This document shows positions 8,879 to 17,001 of a stretch of 64,000 nt of DNA, one piece after another. The notes below the pieces were generated by a model. The model searched no databases. It was given only the letters and a program-made list of their open reading frames with translations, and was not told the DNA's origin. The stretch's first letter is position 1; each line of letters opens with the position of its first letter. Location: assembly GCF_003992255.1 (NCBI RefSeq), contig NZ_RQVA01000001.1:62001-126000 (forward strand). The letters are read 5' to 3'. The stretch comes from F0422 sp003992255 (lineage in GTDB: Bacteria; Bacillota; Negativicutes; Veillonellales; Veillonellaceae). Both the position numbers and the translations under genes were made by a program.

Positions 8879-9730
8879 TTATTTATTTTTATCATCTGCT
8901 AATCGCTTTAAATTTCTTTGATTTAATCTCTCTAGTGATAACATTTGATTTCTTGCAAGCTTTCTTAGTTCTATCATTCTTTCTTTTTGTTCTAAACCTT
9001 TCTCAATGAGGATTGCATTGTAGCTTTCCATATTAGCTAAAACTAATAATTCATTTAAAGTTGCATAATCTCTCATATTCCCTCTTAAATTTTTATTTTC
9101 ATCTCGCCACTGTTTAGCCGTTTTATCAAATAAGGAAACATTTAACATATCTGCTTCACTAGCATATTTAAAACCTAACTGATTGTCCGTTAAATCATTT
9201 AGTAAATATGTTTGAATAGCATCAGTATGAATTTTATAGTTTATTTTTGATATTTCACGATGTAAATTCCAAGTGAGTGATAATTTTGAAGTTTCATCTT
9301 CTTTTAGTCTTTGGTAATCTTTAATGATATAAAGTTCAAATTCAGCTGAGATCCAAGAAGCGAATTTAAAAGCAATATCTTTATGTGCGAACGTACCACC
9401 ACCTCTACCAACTTTTACAAATACGCCTTTGGCATTTGTAGCCGTTGCCCATTTCTGTGGGGATAATGTAAAGGCATTGCTACCTGCTTCTTATTTAAAC
9501 CCCTCGAATTCGAGGGGTTTAAATTCTGGATTATTTAACTTCTCCCAAATCCCTAAATATTCGATAGTATTAAAATTTCTCATCCAATTTGCAACAACAA
9601 CATTAGGTTCTTCTTTGTTTTTATATCTTGCGATATCTGTAAGACTAATATAATCATTTTTAAAATCTTCTGTGTAAATTTGTATTTCAAATCCTTTTAC
9701 TTCAATCGTTTCTTTTTTAATCTTTGACAA
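8879..9730 (-). pseudogene. KilA-N domain protein interrupted by one in-frame stop
   Basis: The N-terminal piece (79 codons from a TTG start at 9730, with GGAG nine bases upstream) carries a KilA-N DNA-binding domain: YISLTDIARYKN, then VVANWMRNFNTIEYLGIWEKL. It ends at a TAA at 9491-9493. The same frame then continues without another stop, reading EAGSNAFTLSPQKW, then RGGGTFAHKDIAFKFASWI and a charged helical C-terminus, to 8879. So the whole 284-codon gene is intact apart from a single nonsense codon. KilA-N proteins are common in phages and as antirepressors. Two separate polypeptides are possible, as ATG codons exist in the second part. No other phage gene is nearby. Confidence 0.85.
9493..9524. 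repeat. Perfect 32-bp palindrome inside the KilA-N gene
   Basis: Each 16-base half is the exact complement of the other: the left half is ATTTAAACCCCTCGAA, centred between 9508 and 9509. Its last base on the coding strand is the T of the TAA that breaks the gene. It shares the outer ATTTAA and the central TCGAATTCGA with the palindrome at 9854-9885. Confidence 0.9.
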
Positions 9731-9751
9731 AACTTATTTCTCCTTTCTAGT

Positions 9752-9806
9752 TCTATGTGGTGTTTACAATCATCTAAATATTAGATAACTCTAAACAACA
9801 CATAGA
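9752..9806. repeat. Nested inverted repeat upstream of the KilA-N gene
   Basis: Outer arms TCTATGTGGTGTTTA (from 9752/9753) and TAAACAACACATAGA (9792-9806) pair with one mismatch. Inside them ATCTAA (9772-9777) and TTAGAT (9781-9786) form a second stem. It lies just upstream of the KilA-N start, so it may be a leader hairpin or an operator. Confidence 0.6.
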
Positions 9807-9853
9807 TTATTTATTTTAAGAGTATTAATTTTTTGTAAAAGCACTAAAACCCG

Positions 9854-9885
9854 ATTTAATTCGGTCGAATTCGACCAAATTAAAT
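9854..9885. repeat. Near-perfect 32-bp palindrome upstream of the KilA-N gene
   Basis: The left half, ATTTAATTCGGTCGAA, pairs with the right half at 15 of 16 positions; the single mismatch is C9862 against A9877. It has the same ends (ATTTAA...TTAAAT) and the same core (TCGAATTCGA) as the palindrome 361 bp away. On the plus strand it runs into TTTTTT, so it could also terminate plus-strand transcription. The remaining bases of 9731-10054 hold no gene. Confidence 0.85.
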
Positions 9886-9976
9886 TTTTTATCAATTTTA
9901 CTCATTAATATACCGTTATTGTATCATACAATTATTGATTTATATACTAACACCATCAGTACATCTCCCAAGTCAT

Positions 9977-10011
9977 AAAAAATCGGCATAGCCCATGATT
10001 ATGACTATGCC
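9977..10011 (-). terminator. Terminator of the cbi / ABC transporter operon
   Basis: On the minus strand GGCATAG and CTATGCC (10011-10005 and 9991-9985) form a stem with a 13-nt loop, followed by GATTTTTT. It lies 44 bp beyond the ATPase stop codon. Confidence 0.75.
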
Positions 10012-10054
10012 AATATAAAGAATTATAGATTTCTTGTTAAGTTTTGTTCAAGTA

Positions 10055-10828
10055 CTACAGCAACCCCTGTATCCGTATGTAAGGAAACTCCCCTACTTCT
10101 ACATCGGTTCTAACAGCAAATACTGTTTCTAGTAATTCTTCTGTCATCACATCTTTTGGTGATCCATCGGCCAAGATCTGTCCTTGATAGAGTACACCGA
10201 CCCGATGGGAATATTGTGCCGCTTGGTTCAATTCATGTAACACCATCACTACTGTTAACCCTTCACGGCGATTTAAGTCCTGTAATAGTTCCATAATCTC
10301 CAATTGGTGGTTAATGTCTAAATATGTGGTTGGTTCATCTAAAATTAATACCTTCGGCTCCTGTGCCAATGCCATGGCAATCCATACACGTTGCCGTTCT
10401 CCACCAGATAAGGAAGATACTAACTGATTCCGCAAATGACTCACTTGTGTGGCCTCTAGGGCAGCATCTACCACTTCTTTATCATGAGCTCCTTGTTGCT
10501 TCCACCAAGATTGGTAAGGGAATCGACCACAGTTAACGAGTTCTTCTACTAACATATCTTTCGGGATAGATGGTACTTGTGGTAAGAATGCCATATATCT
10601 AGCCAATTCTTTATTAGAAAAGCCCTTTGCCTCTTTCCCTGCAATTTGGATGGTTCCCGTACTTTTAATAGCACTGGTAATGGCATGTAATAAAGTACTT
10701 TTACCACAACCATTAGGACCAATTAATGTGGCGATTTCACCTTCGTATACAGTCCAATCGATACCTTTTAAAACTTCTTTTTCACCAAAGGAGACACAAC
10801 AATCTTTCACAGAAATTACTGGTTTCAT
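10055..10828 (-). CDS. FecE/BtuD-type ABC transporter ATPase
   Basis: The 257-residue ATPase carries Walker A GPNGCGKST (residues 37-45), a Q-loop near FLPQVPSIP, the signature LSGGERQR, Walker B VLILDEPTTYLD and a switch histidine in VVMVLHELNQAAQ. This is the subgroup that energises uptake of iron siderophores, heme or cobalamin. The start codon overlaps the permease stop as TAATG, so the two are translationally coupled. It is the last gene of the cbi operon. Placement with cobalamin synthesis points to corrinoid or cobalt-related import; the exported chelatase and the TonB receptor nearby make heme an alternative. Substrate is inference. Confidence 0.9.
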   Translation of the reverse strand: MKPVISVKDCCVSFGEKEVLKGIDWTVYEGEIATLIGPNGCGKSTLLHAITSAIKSTGTIQIAGKEAKGFSNKELARYMAFLPQVPSIPKDMLVEELVNCGRFPYQSWWKQQGAHDKEVVDAALEATQVSHLRNQLVSSLSGGERQRVWIAMALAQEPKVLILDEPTTYLDINHQLEIMELLQDLNRREGLTVVMVLHELNQAAQYSHRVGVLYQGQILADGSPKDVMTEELLETVFAVRTDVEVGEFPYIRIQGLL

Positions 10829-11826
10829 TAGTCATCCCTCCTCAATAAATACAAGAAGAATGGAGCCCCAAAGAAGGCCATAATAATGCCTACTGGAATT
10901 TCAATAGGACTAAATATAGTACGCCCTACAGTATCACTTATGACGAGAACGAAAGCTCCTAAAAAGGCAGACCCAGGCAATAGGAAACGATAATCTGTGC
11001 CTAGCATCATACGTGCAATGTGAGGAATAATCAGCCCTACGAAACCAATCAATCCTGCTACAGATACAGCACTAGCTGCTAATAATGCTGCCACGGCTGT
11101 CATCATAAACCTTGTTTTCTCTACAGCTAAGCCTAAACTACGAGCTGTTTCATCGCCTAAGCTGAGTATGGTCAATCGTTTTGCCCCTAAGAAGGCAAAT
11201 AACAAGCCACCTATCGTATACGGAATTAAGACATACACTTGTGGCCAACTGCGAGCGGCAAGACCGCCAACCATCCATAATAGAGCCCCCTGCACTCGAT
11301 CGCCATAGAATACGAGAAGGGCAGATATCATGGACCCTAGGAATGCTGCTACGGCTACACCAGCCAATATAATACGGCTTGGTCGTATGCCTTGTTTCCA
11401 GGCTAGGGCATACACTAGTATGGCCGCCGTCAAAGCCCCAATAAAGGCAATGAGTGGTACTGCATATTCTAGGTAAGGAAATAAAATTAATACAATAACA
11501 CCAGCTAATCCTGCGCCTGAGGAAACCCCTACAATTTGCGGATCTGCTAATGGATTTTTCATAACTGCTTGTAAAATAGCACCTGCTACTGCTAGATTTG
11601 AGCCTACTAGAGCCGCTACAATATTTCTCGGTAAGCGAATGTTCCATATAACTAGTGAGTTCGTATCAGATAAAGTGGGAGACCACAATGTGTGCCAAAT
11701 TTGAGCCAATGTAGTCTGGGCGGACCCAAATACTAATGATAAGATTAGGGCAGCAATCGCTGCTGCCCCAAACACTAGAACGAGAAACATACGCCATGCA
11801 TTGCGTGTTTGACTCGTTCTATTCAT
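10828..11826 (-). CDS. FecCD/BtuC-type ABC transporter permease
   Basis: A 332-residue polytopic membrane protein with the conserved FecCD landmarks: WNIRLPRNIVAALVGSNLAVAG near the N-terminus, QAVMKNPLADPQIVGVSSGAG, LSLGDETARSLGL for contact with the ATPase, and the C-terminal GLIGFVGLIIPHIARMMLG. About ten membrane segments can be drawn. Its start overlaps the cbiC stop codon (TAATG), and its stop overlaps the ATPase start. It lacks a binding-protein gene in the operon; the lipoprotein at 6252-7196 is the obvious candidate partner. Substrate is likely a corrinoid, heme or siderophore. Confidence 0.9.
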   Translation of the reverse strand: MNRTSQTRNAWRMFLVLVFGAAAIAALILSLVFGSAQTTLAQIWHTLWSPTLSDTNSLVIWNIRLPRNIVAALVGSNLAVAGAILQAVMKNPLADPQIVGVSSGAGLAGVIVLILFPYLEYAVPLIAFIGALTAAILVYALAWKQGIRPSRIILAGVAVAAFLGSMISALLVFYGDRVQGALLWMVGGLAARSWPQVYVLIPYTIGGLLFAFLGAKRLTILSLGDETARSLGLAVEKTRFMMTAVAALLAASAVSVAGLIGFVGLIIPHIARMMLGTDYRFLLPGSAFLGAFVLVISDTVGRTIFSPIEIPVGIIMAFFGAPFFLYLLRRDD

Positions 11827-12491
11827 TATTTCTTTTCTTTTCCTTCTACAAACAACATGTCGTTACGTTTTACATCTGTGTAGAACAATGCGTTAACAAC
11901 GGATGCAGCAATGGAGCTACCACCTTTGTTACCTTGAATTGTAATATAAGGAACTGGAGATACTTCTGCCAAATAATCTTTAGATTCTGCAGCACCTACG
12001 AAGCCTACTGGAATCCCGATGATCAAAGCAGGACGAATACCTTCTTCTAACGCGAGGCGTAATACTTCGTATAAAGCAGTTGGTGCATTACCGATCGCCA
12101 CGATTTGGCCTTCTAATTCTTTACCGAATGTACGCATCGCAGCAATAGAGCGTGTTACGCCTAATTCTTTTGCCATTTCAGCCACTTTTTCGTCACGAAT
12201 TAAGCAATGTGCTTCACTATTATGAAGTTTCAATGCTGGTTTAGAAATACCTGTGCGCACCATTTCCACGTCCGTGTAAACATGAGCACCATTGTTCACA
12301 GCTTCAATACCTGCCGCTACAGCACCTTCACTAGTACGGAATAATTTCGCATATTCTACGTCACCAGACGCATGGATAGTACGAGATACCACACGAATTT
12401 CGTCCTCAGTAAACCCCATGTCTTTCACATATGGGTAAATAATTTCCATACTTTTATCTTCAATTGCTTTCGGGTTTTTAATGTAATCCAT
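11826..12491 (-). CDS. cbiC: Cobalt-precorrin-8 methylmutase CbiC
   Basis: CbiC moves the C11 methyl group to C12 in cobalt-precorrin-8, giving cobyrinate. The 221-residue length is normal. The catalytic histidine is in RTIHASGDVEY (His40), and GIPVGFVGAAESK and the C-terminal TIQGNKGGSSIAASVVNAL are family signatures. The start overlaps the end of cbiJ by 14 bp and its stop overlaps the permease start, so it links the biosynthetic part of the operon to the transporter part. cbiA, the next enzyme, is not in the window. Confidence 0.95.
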   Translation of the reverse strand: MDYIKNPKAIEDKSMEIIYPYVKDMGFTEDEIRVVSRTIHASGDVEYAKLFRTSEGAVAAGIEAVNNGAHVYTDVEMVRTGISKPALKLHNSEAHCLIRDEKVAEMAKELGVTRSIAAMRTFGKELEGQIVAIGNAPTALYEVLRLALEEGIRPALIIGIPVGFVGAAESKDYLAEVSPVPYITIQGNKGGSSIAASVVNALFYTDVKRNDMLFVEGKEKK

Positions 12492-13254
12492 CGTAATCCT
12501 CCCATAGAGTGTTAAATTCTTCTACTGTTGAAATTGTCACTGCCCCTTTCGCCGGTGTTGGGCGATCGATGACGATGACATGTACGTTTAAATCGATAGC
12601 AGCTTGTAGCTTTGTATCTGATCCTCCTACAAGGCCAGAGTTTTTCATCACTACTACCTCTGCTTTTGTATCTTGGAACATGACCTTATTCATGTCATAA
12701 GAAAATGGTCCTTGCATAGCAATAGTATATTTAGGAGATACGTCCAAATCTTCCATCATTTGTAGCACTTCTGCCGTCGGTAATACACGGGTCCACACTT
12801 CTTTACCTTGTAGAGCCTCTGACTTGGCAAAAACATGCATCGTCTTACTACCTGTGGTCAGATAGATAATCTTACCTAGTTCACCAGCTAAGGTAGCCGC
12901 CTCTTCTTCATTGCTGACATGATGTAATTTATCATACTCTGGCAATGGCACTTCTTTTCGTTCAAAACGAATGAAAGGAATATCCATATCTGCTGCTGCC
13001 TCACGAGCTGTGGCTGTCACTATCGCCGCATAGGGATGACTTGCATCGATGAGCATCGTTATGCCTTTATTTTGAATCAGAGCTTTCATCTCCTCTAAAT
13101 TCAAGCGTCCTTCATGGACTTCAATACCTGGATGGGATGCTAATTGTGCCCCATATTGGCTCACCACAGACACCAACACCGGTAATTCTGTATGCTCTTG
13201 TACTGCTACCGCCAAATTACGGCCATCTAGCGTACCCGCTATGACCCAAATCAC
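12478..13254 (-). CDS. cbiJ: Cobalt-precorrin-6A reductase CbiJ
   Basis: CbiJ reduces cobalt-precorrin-6A with a nicotinamide cofactor. The 258-residue protein begins with the nucleotide-binding MIWVIAGTLDGRNLA and shows the family blocks MLIDASHPYAAIVTATA, YLTTGSKTMHVFAK and VVMKNSGLVGGSDTKLQAA. It overlaps the end of cbiH by 4 bp and the start of cbiC by 14 bp. No oddities in length or conserved residues. Confidence 0.93.
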   Translation of the reverse strand: MIWVIAGTLDGRNLAVAVQEHTELPVLVSVVSQYGAQLASHPGIEVHEGRLNLEEMKALIQNKGITMLIDASHPYAAIVTATAREAAADMDIPFIRFERKEVPLPEYDKLHHVSNEEEAATLAGELGKIIYLTTGSKTMHVFAKSEALQGKEVWTRVLPTAEVLQMMEDLDVSPKYTIAMQGPFSYDMNKVMFQDTKAEVVVMKNSGLVGGSDTKLQAAIDLNVHVIVIDRPTPAKGAVTISTVEEFNTLWEDYDGLH

Positions 13255-14075
13255 AGTTTATATCCTCGCGGCGTAATGATTTTACCATTTTCCACATAAG
13301 TTTGGCTATTACCAATGATAACTAATGTTTGCATATCGATTTCTTCTTTGTGGAAATGCTCTAAATCAGAAATAATGATATGTTGACCTGCACGGCCTGC
13401 TTTTTGTACGATACCTACTGGTGTTTTAGGGTCACGATGTTGCAATACTAGTTCACGTACTTCATCTAAATGAGTGACACGTTTTTTACTGCGTGGGTTA
13501 TACAAAGCAATAACCATATCACCTTCTGCACATAGTGCGGCACGTTTTTTGATTAAATCCCATGGTGTCATCAAATCACTTAAGCTGATCACAGCGAAGT
13601 CATGCATCAATGGAGCACCCAATACAGCTGCTGCCATGTTCACAGCGCTTAAACCTGGCACGATGTGTACAGGAGGACGTTTTTCCTCTGCCACTTTATT
13701 GGCCAATTCAATCACTAGGCCAGCCATGCCGTATACACCAGGGTCACCACTGGATACCACCACCACGTTATAACCTTCTACCGCTAAATCCACAGCTTGT
13801 TGGCAACGGTCCACTTCTTGCATCATGCCTGTGCCTACAGTTACTTTATCAGCAATTAGGTCTTTAATTAGATCTAGGTATGTAATATAACCTACTACAC
13901 GGTCTGCTTCTAAAATAGCTGTGCGCGCTTCTGGTGTCATAAATTCTGGGTTACCAGGTCCTATTCCGATAACTTGCAATGTACCCGTGCAATGGCTACG
14001 GTTGTTCTCGGAAATATTGTTTTGTGCTGCAGTAGCTCCTGCCCCTGCGCTAGTAATAGTGCTGTCGTTTCGCAT
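13251..14075 (-). CDS. cbiH: Cobalt-precorrin-3 C17-methyltransferase CbiH
   Basis: CbiH methylates C17 with S-adenosylmethionine and contracts the ring. The fold starts at about residue 33 with LQVIGIGPGNPEFMTPEA; SSGDPGVYGMAGLVIE, IVPGLSAVNMAAAVLGAPL and the C-terminal VIIGNSQTYVENGKIITPRGY are typical. The first 32 residues are a Ser/Ala/Asn-rich extension encoded in the 115 bp that overlap the end of cbiG. I keep the ATG at 14075 because TAGGA stands just upstream. A TTG at the start of the conserved part is the alternative, but has no ribosome site. Only the extension is in doubt. Confidence 0.93.
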   Translation of the reverse strand: MRNDSTITSAGAGATAAQNNISENNRSHCTGTLQVIGIGPGNPEFMTPEARTAILEADRVVGYITYLDLIKDLIADKVTVGTGMMQEVDRCQQAVDLAVEGYNVVVVSSGDPGVYGMAGLVIELANKVAEEKRPPVHIVPGLSAVNMAAAVLGAPLMHDFAVISLSDLMTPWDLIKKRAALCAEGDMVIALYNPRSKKRVTHLDEVRELVLQHRDPKTPVGIVQKAGRAGQHIIISDLEHFHKEEIDMQTLVIIGNSQTYVENGKIITPRGYKL

Positions 14076-15037
14076 ACGTTTCCTACTCCTATGGTTTGTT
14101 TAACAAAATTTGATTCAATAATTTGTGCCTCTTCAATACAAGGGGCCATTTCTTCTTGTGTATAAAACTGGATAGGCCATTTGAGCTCTTTCATAGCTTC
14201 CAATAATCCTACTTCATCAGCTTTCACGATGACCGAGGCAGCTCCCTTAACACTTAATGGGGACCGTTTTATGTTTTGCAATGATTCTGCTACCGCTGAA
14301 AGTATCAATTCTTTCGGTGTATCACGGCGGCATCCGATGCCCACCGTCATAGTCGGTGGTCGCAACACCAGTGTGACACCTACGCACTCAATAGTTCTAT
14401 CTGTAATCACAACCTTTGGCTCATCCCCCCATGGGAACGGTTCCTCTGGATGAAAAAGAGAATAGTCCACTTGATGTACTTGCACAGCTGTCTCAAAGTC
14501 ATCTGCCAAGGTACTATCCAAATAATATTTAACAGCATCACCATTGACGATAGCTGCATTCACCTTGATAAGCATGGAAAAGTCTTCCACCTTGGCGCCA
14601 ATTTTTCTAGCCAATACATCTGGTGCGGGCAATTGATTTACATCTGTGGCCGTTGTAATCACCGGCGTAGCACCTGTAATCATTGCCACCTCACTAGTCC
14701 ATTCATTGGCACCACCTAGATGTCCAGATAAAAGGCTAATCACAAAGTGGCCCCCTTCATCCATCACTAAAATAGCTGGATCTTCCGATTTATGCTTGAT
14801 AAAAGGTGCAATCATACGCACTACAATGCCTGTGGCCATGATGAATAAGATGCGATCATAGTCGTTCCACAACTGTTCTATATGTGGTTTCAAGGAAGAA
14901 AGGGATATGGCTGTGTCTCCACTTTCACGTTCTACTTTTTCATAACAGTCCACCACATGTTCCTGTACATAGGCACTGCGTACTTGTTGGCCTAGCTTAG
15001 CCCCACGTTTTGTAACAGATACGATAGCAATCTTCAT
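13961..15037 (-). CDS. cbiG: Cobalt-precorrin-5A hydrolase CbiG
   Basis: CbiG opens the ring lactone and releases the two-carbon fragment from cobalt-precorrin-5A. The 358-residue protein has the N-terminal domain (FIMATGIVVRMIAPFIKHKSED, then SLLSGHLGGANEW) and the C-terminal CobE-like domain from VGIGCRRDTPKELI, ending near TVAIARVHCKLSE. Its last 115 bp lie in another frame of the cbiH start. Its start overlaps the cbiF stop by one base (TAATG). Confidence 0.94.
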   Translation of the reverse strand: MKIAIVSVTKRGAKLGQQVRSAYVQEHVVDCYEKVERESGDTAISLSSLKPHIEQLWNDYDRILFIMATGIVVRMIAPFIKHKSEDPAILVMDEGGHFVISLLSGHLGGANEWTSEVAMITGATPVITTATDVNQLPAPDVLARKIGAKVEDFSMLIKVNAAIVNGDAVKYYLDSTLADDFETAVQVHQVDYSLFHPEEPFPWGDEPKVVITDRTIECVGVTLVLRPPTMTVGIGCRRDTPKELILSAVAESLQNIKRSPLSVKGAASVIVKADEVGLLEAMKELKWPIQFYTQEEMAPCIEEAQIIESNFVKQTIGVGNVCETTALLLAQGQELLQHKTIFPRTTVAIARVHCKLSE

Positions 15038-15795
15038 TACTTCGCATCTCGATACATATGAGCAAAGCCTTTGTCATAGAGTTTAGATAATTCGTAATCT
15101 GTATCTAATACACGGCTTACTACGATCATAGCTTGGCGGATCACACCTTCTTCTGCCACCACATCAGCAATCGTTTCTAATGTGCCACGAATGATGCGTT
15201 GGTCTGGCCAAGATGCTTTCACAACGATAGCCACAGGTGTTGTTTTATCATAACCACCTTCAATTAATTCTGCAGCTACTTTATCAATCATTTGGACAGA
15301 CAAGAAAATACACATTGTTGCACCATGGCTAGCCAACATGGATAATTTCTCTTTCTCTGGTATAGGCGTTCTGCCTTCCATGCGAGTGATGATCACAGTT
15401 TGCGTTACATTTGGCAATGTATACTCTTGTTGCAAAGCTGCTGCCGTTGCCAAGAAGGAGCTTACCCCAGGTGTTACATCATAAGTAATGCCCATTTCTT
15501 TTAACGCATCCATTTGTTCTTGGATGGCTCCGTAGATAGCAGGGTCACCTGTGTGCAAACGCACCACTGTTTTACCTTCTGCTACACTTGCTTTTGTCAC
15601 TGCTAATACATCATCTAAGCTCATAGATGCAGAGTTATGAATTTCACAACCTTCTTTGCAGGCTTCTAAAATCTCTGGATTTACCAAAGAACCAGCGTAG
15701 ATCACTACATCTGCTTCTTGCACTAATCGATATCCCTTACGGGTAATTAATTCTGGATCTCCAGGGCCTGCGCCCACGATATGTACTTGTGCCAT
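15037..15795 (-). CDS. cbiF: Cobalt-precorrin-4 C11-methyltransferase CbiF
   Basis: CbiF methylates C11 of cobalt-precorrin-4. The 252-residue protein shows the tetrapyrrole methylase order: VHIVGAGPGDPELITRKGY, VIYAGSLVNPEIL, RLHTGDPAIYGAIQEQMD, VTPGVSSFLATAAALQQEYTLP and the arginine-bearing VIITRMEGRTP. CbiT lies one base upstream, CbiG overlaps by one base. All signature positions are present. Confidence 0.95.
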   Translation of the reverse strand: MAQVHIVGAGPGDPELITRKGYRLVQEADVVIYAGSLVNPEILEACKEGCEIHNSASMSLDDVLAVTKASVAEGKTVVRLHTGDPAIYGAIQEQMDALKEMGITYDVTPGVSSFLATAAALQQEYTLPNVTQTVIITRMEGRTPIPEKEKLSMLASHGATMCIFLSVQMIDKVAAELIEGGYDKTTPVAIVVKASWPDQRIIRGTLETIADVVAEEGVIRQAMIVVSRVLDTDYELSKLYDKGFAHMYRDAK

Positions 15796-15796
15796 A

Positions 15797-16378
15797 TTAT
15801 GCCTCCTGTTTCACTGCAGTTACGATAAAAATAGGGCTCAATGGATTTAATAAATGGTATGGGCCAGCTTTTCTGAAACGGCTCACTTGCATTTGGAATC
15901 CTTCATAGGTATATGGTCTACCTTTTAATTCTTTCAAAATGGTATACCCTGTTTCCATAGTCACGGCTGTTACCACAAGACGACCACCCACCTTTAACAA
16001 GCGTGTCGCTTCGTCCATAATGGTGCCCATACCACCAGCGCTACCTCCGATAATAACAGCATCTAATTCTGGCAAATCTTCCATGCCTTCTGGGGCTTTG
16101 GCCTCAATAATTGTTAAGTTTTTTACGCCAAATTTTTCTTGATTTTGGCGAATTAAATCTGTCGCTTTTTCAAAGCGTTCAATCGCATACACATGTCCTT
16201 TAGGAGCTCCTAAAGCAGCTTCGATAGAAATCGAACCTGTACCGGCCCCTACATCAAGGACAACACTATCTTCTTCAATGCGAGCTTCATTCATGACAAC
16301 CATGCGAATTTCTTTTTTCGTCATCGGCACATCGCCACGAATAAACTCCTCGTCTTCAATTCCAAAAAAATGTCTCAT
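15797..16378 (-). CDS. cbiT: Cobalt-precorrin-6B C15-methyltransferase (decarboxylating) CbiT
   Basis: CbiT methylates C15 and decarboxylates the C12 acetate. The 193-residue protein has the class I methyltransferase motif I VLDVGAGTGSISIEAAL after the typical start DEEFIRGDVPMTKKEIR, and a GGSAGGM loop. CbiT and CbiE are separate genes here, as in other anaerobic-pathway operons, not fused as CobL. The start overlaps the cbiE end by 4 bp. Confidence 0.95.
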   Translation of the reverse strand: MRHFFGIEDEEFIRGDVPMTKKEIRMVVMNEARIEEDSVVLDVGAGTGSISIEAALGAPKGHVYAIERFEKATDLIRQNQEKFGVKNLTIIEAKAPEGMEDLPELDAVIIGGSAGGMGTIMDEATRLLKVGGRLVVTAVTMETGYTILKELKGRPYTYEGFQMQVSRFRKAGPYHLLNPLSPIFIVTAVKQEA

Positions 16379-17001
16379 CCTAATACCACCATTACGGAGT
16401 GCCCAAAGCCCTCCAATGTCTGTAATTCTTCTAATGTACCGCGTTCAATACGCTCATCTTCATAACTCAATCGTTCGCAAGCAGCCGCTTTTGTATCCTT
16501 CGGCCAACCATGTTCTTCGATTAAGTATTTTGCAATATATGCTGGATTCTGTTCAGGATCTGTTAAGAATCCTAATTTACGTCCTTCCGCATAATACAAA
16601 TCTTTTTCCTCTGGTCGACGACCGTGAAAGCTCATTAAATCTGCATTGTGCCACACTTCTCCAAGTCTAGCAAAGGCAAATGTCATGGAACTTATTCCCG
16701 GCGTCACATCGATTGGATTGTTAGGGAATTTAGTTTTTAAGTATGGCAATAAGGAATAATATCCCGTATCGCCGCTGACTAAGACTACAATGTCATTAGA
16801 TTGTAGTTGCTGTCCCATCCATTCAGCCATAGGTGCTAATTTCGCAATAGGAAAGGTTGCCTGACCAGGCTGAGCAAAATCTTCTAATGCTCGCTCACTT
16901 CCTACCAGAACCTTAGCCTCTTTGATAAGATGTAATCCTCTAGGTACTACATACTCTGGATTCCCAGGGCCAATACCTACGACATACAAGGTATGTGCCA
17001 T
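16375..17001 (-). CDS. cbiE: Cobalt-precorrin-7 C5-methyltransferase CbiE
   Basis: CbiE methylates C5 of cobalt-precorrin-7. The 208-residue protein has YVVGIGPGNPEYVVPRG at the N-terminus, VVLVSGDTGYYSLLPYL, and VTPGISSMTFAFARLG. The start overlaps the cbiD end by 25 bp. It pairs functionally with CbiT, encoded directly downstream. Confidence 0.94.
   Translation of the reverse strand: MAHTLYVVGIGPGNPEYVVPRGLHLIKEAKVLVGSERALEDFAQPGQATFPIAKLAPMAEWMGQQLQSNDIVVLVSGDTGYYSLLPYLKTKFPNNPIDVTPGISSMTFAFARLGEVWHNADLMSFHGRRPEEKDLYYAEGRKLGFLTDPEQNPAYIAKYLIEEHGWPKDTKAAACERLSYEDERIERGTLEELQTLEGFGHSVMVVLG

Noticed and set aside
8879..9730. Prophage remnant
   Set aside because: Only the KilA-N gene is phage-like. 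No integrase, structural or lysis genes and no tRNA attachment site are visible.
13961..14075. Sequencing frameshift between cbiG and cbiH
   Set aside because: Both genes keep their full conserved domains and cbiH has its own ribosome site, so the overlap needs no error.
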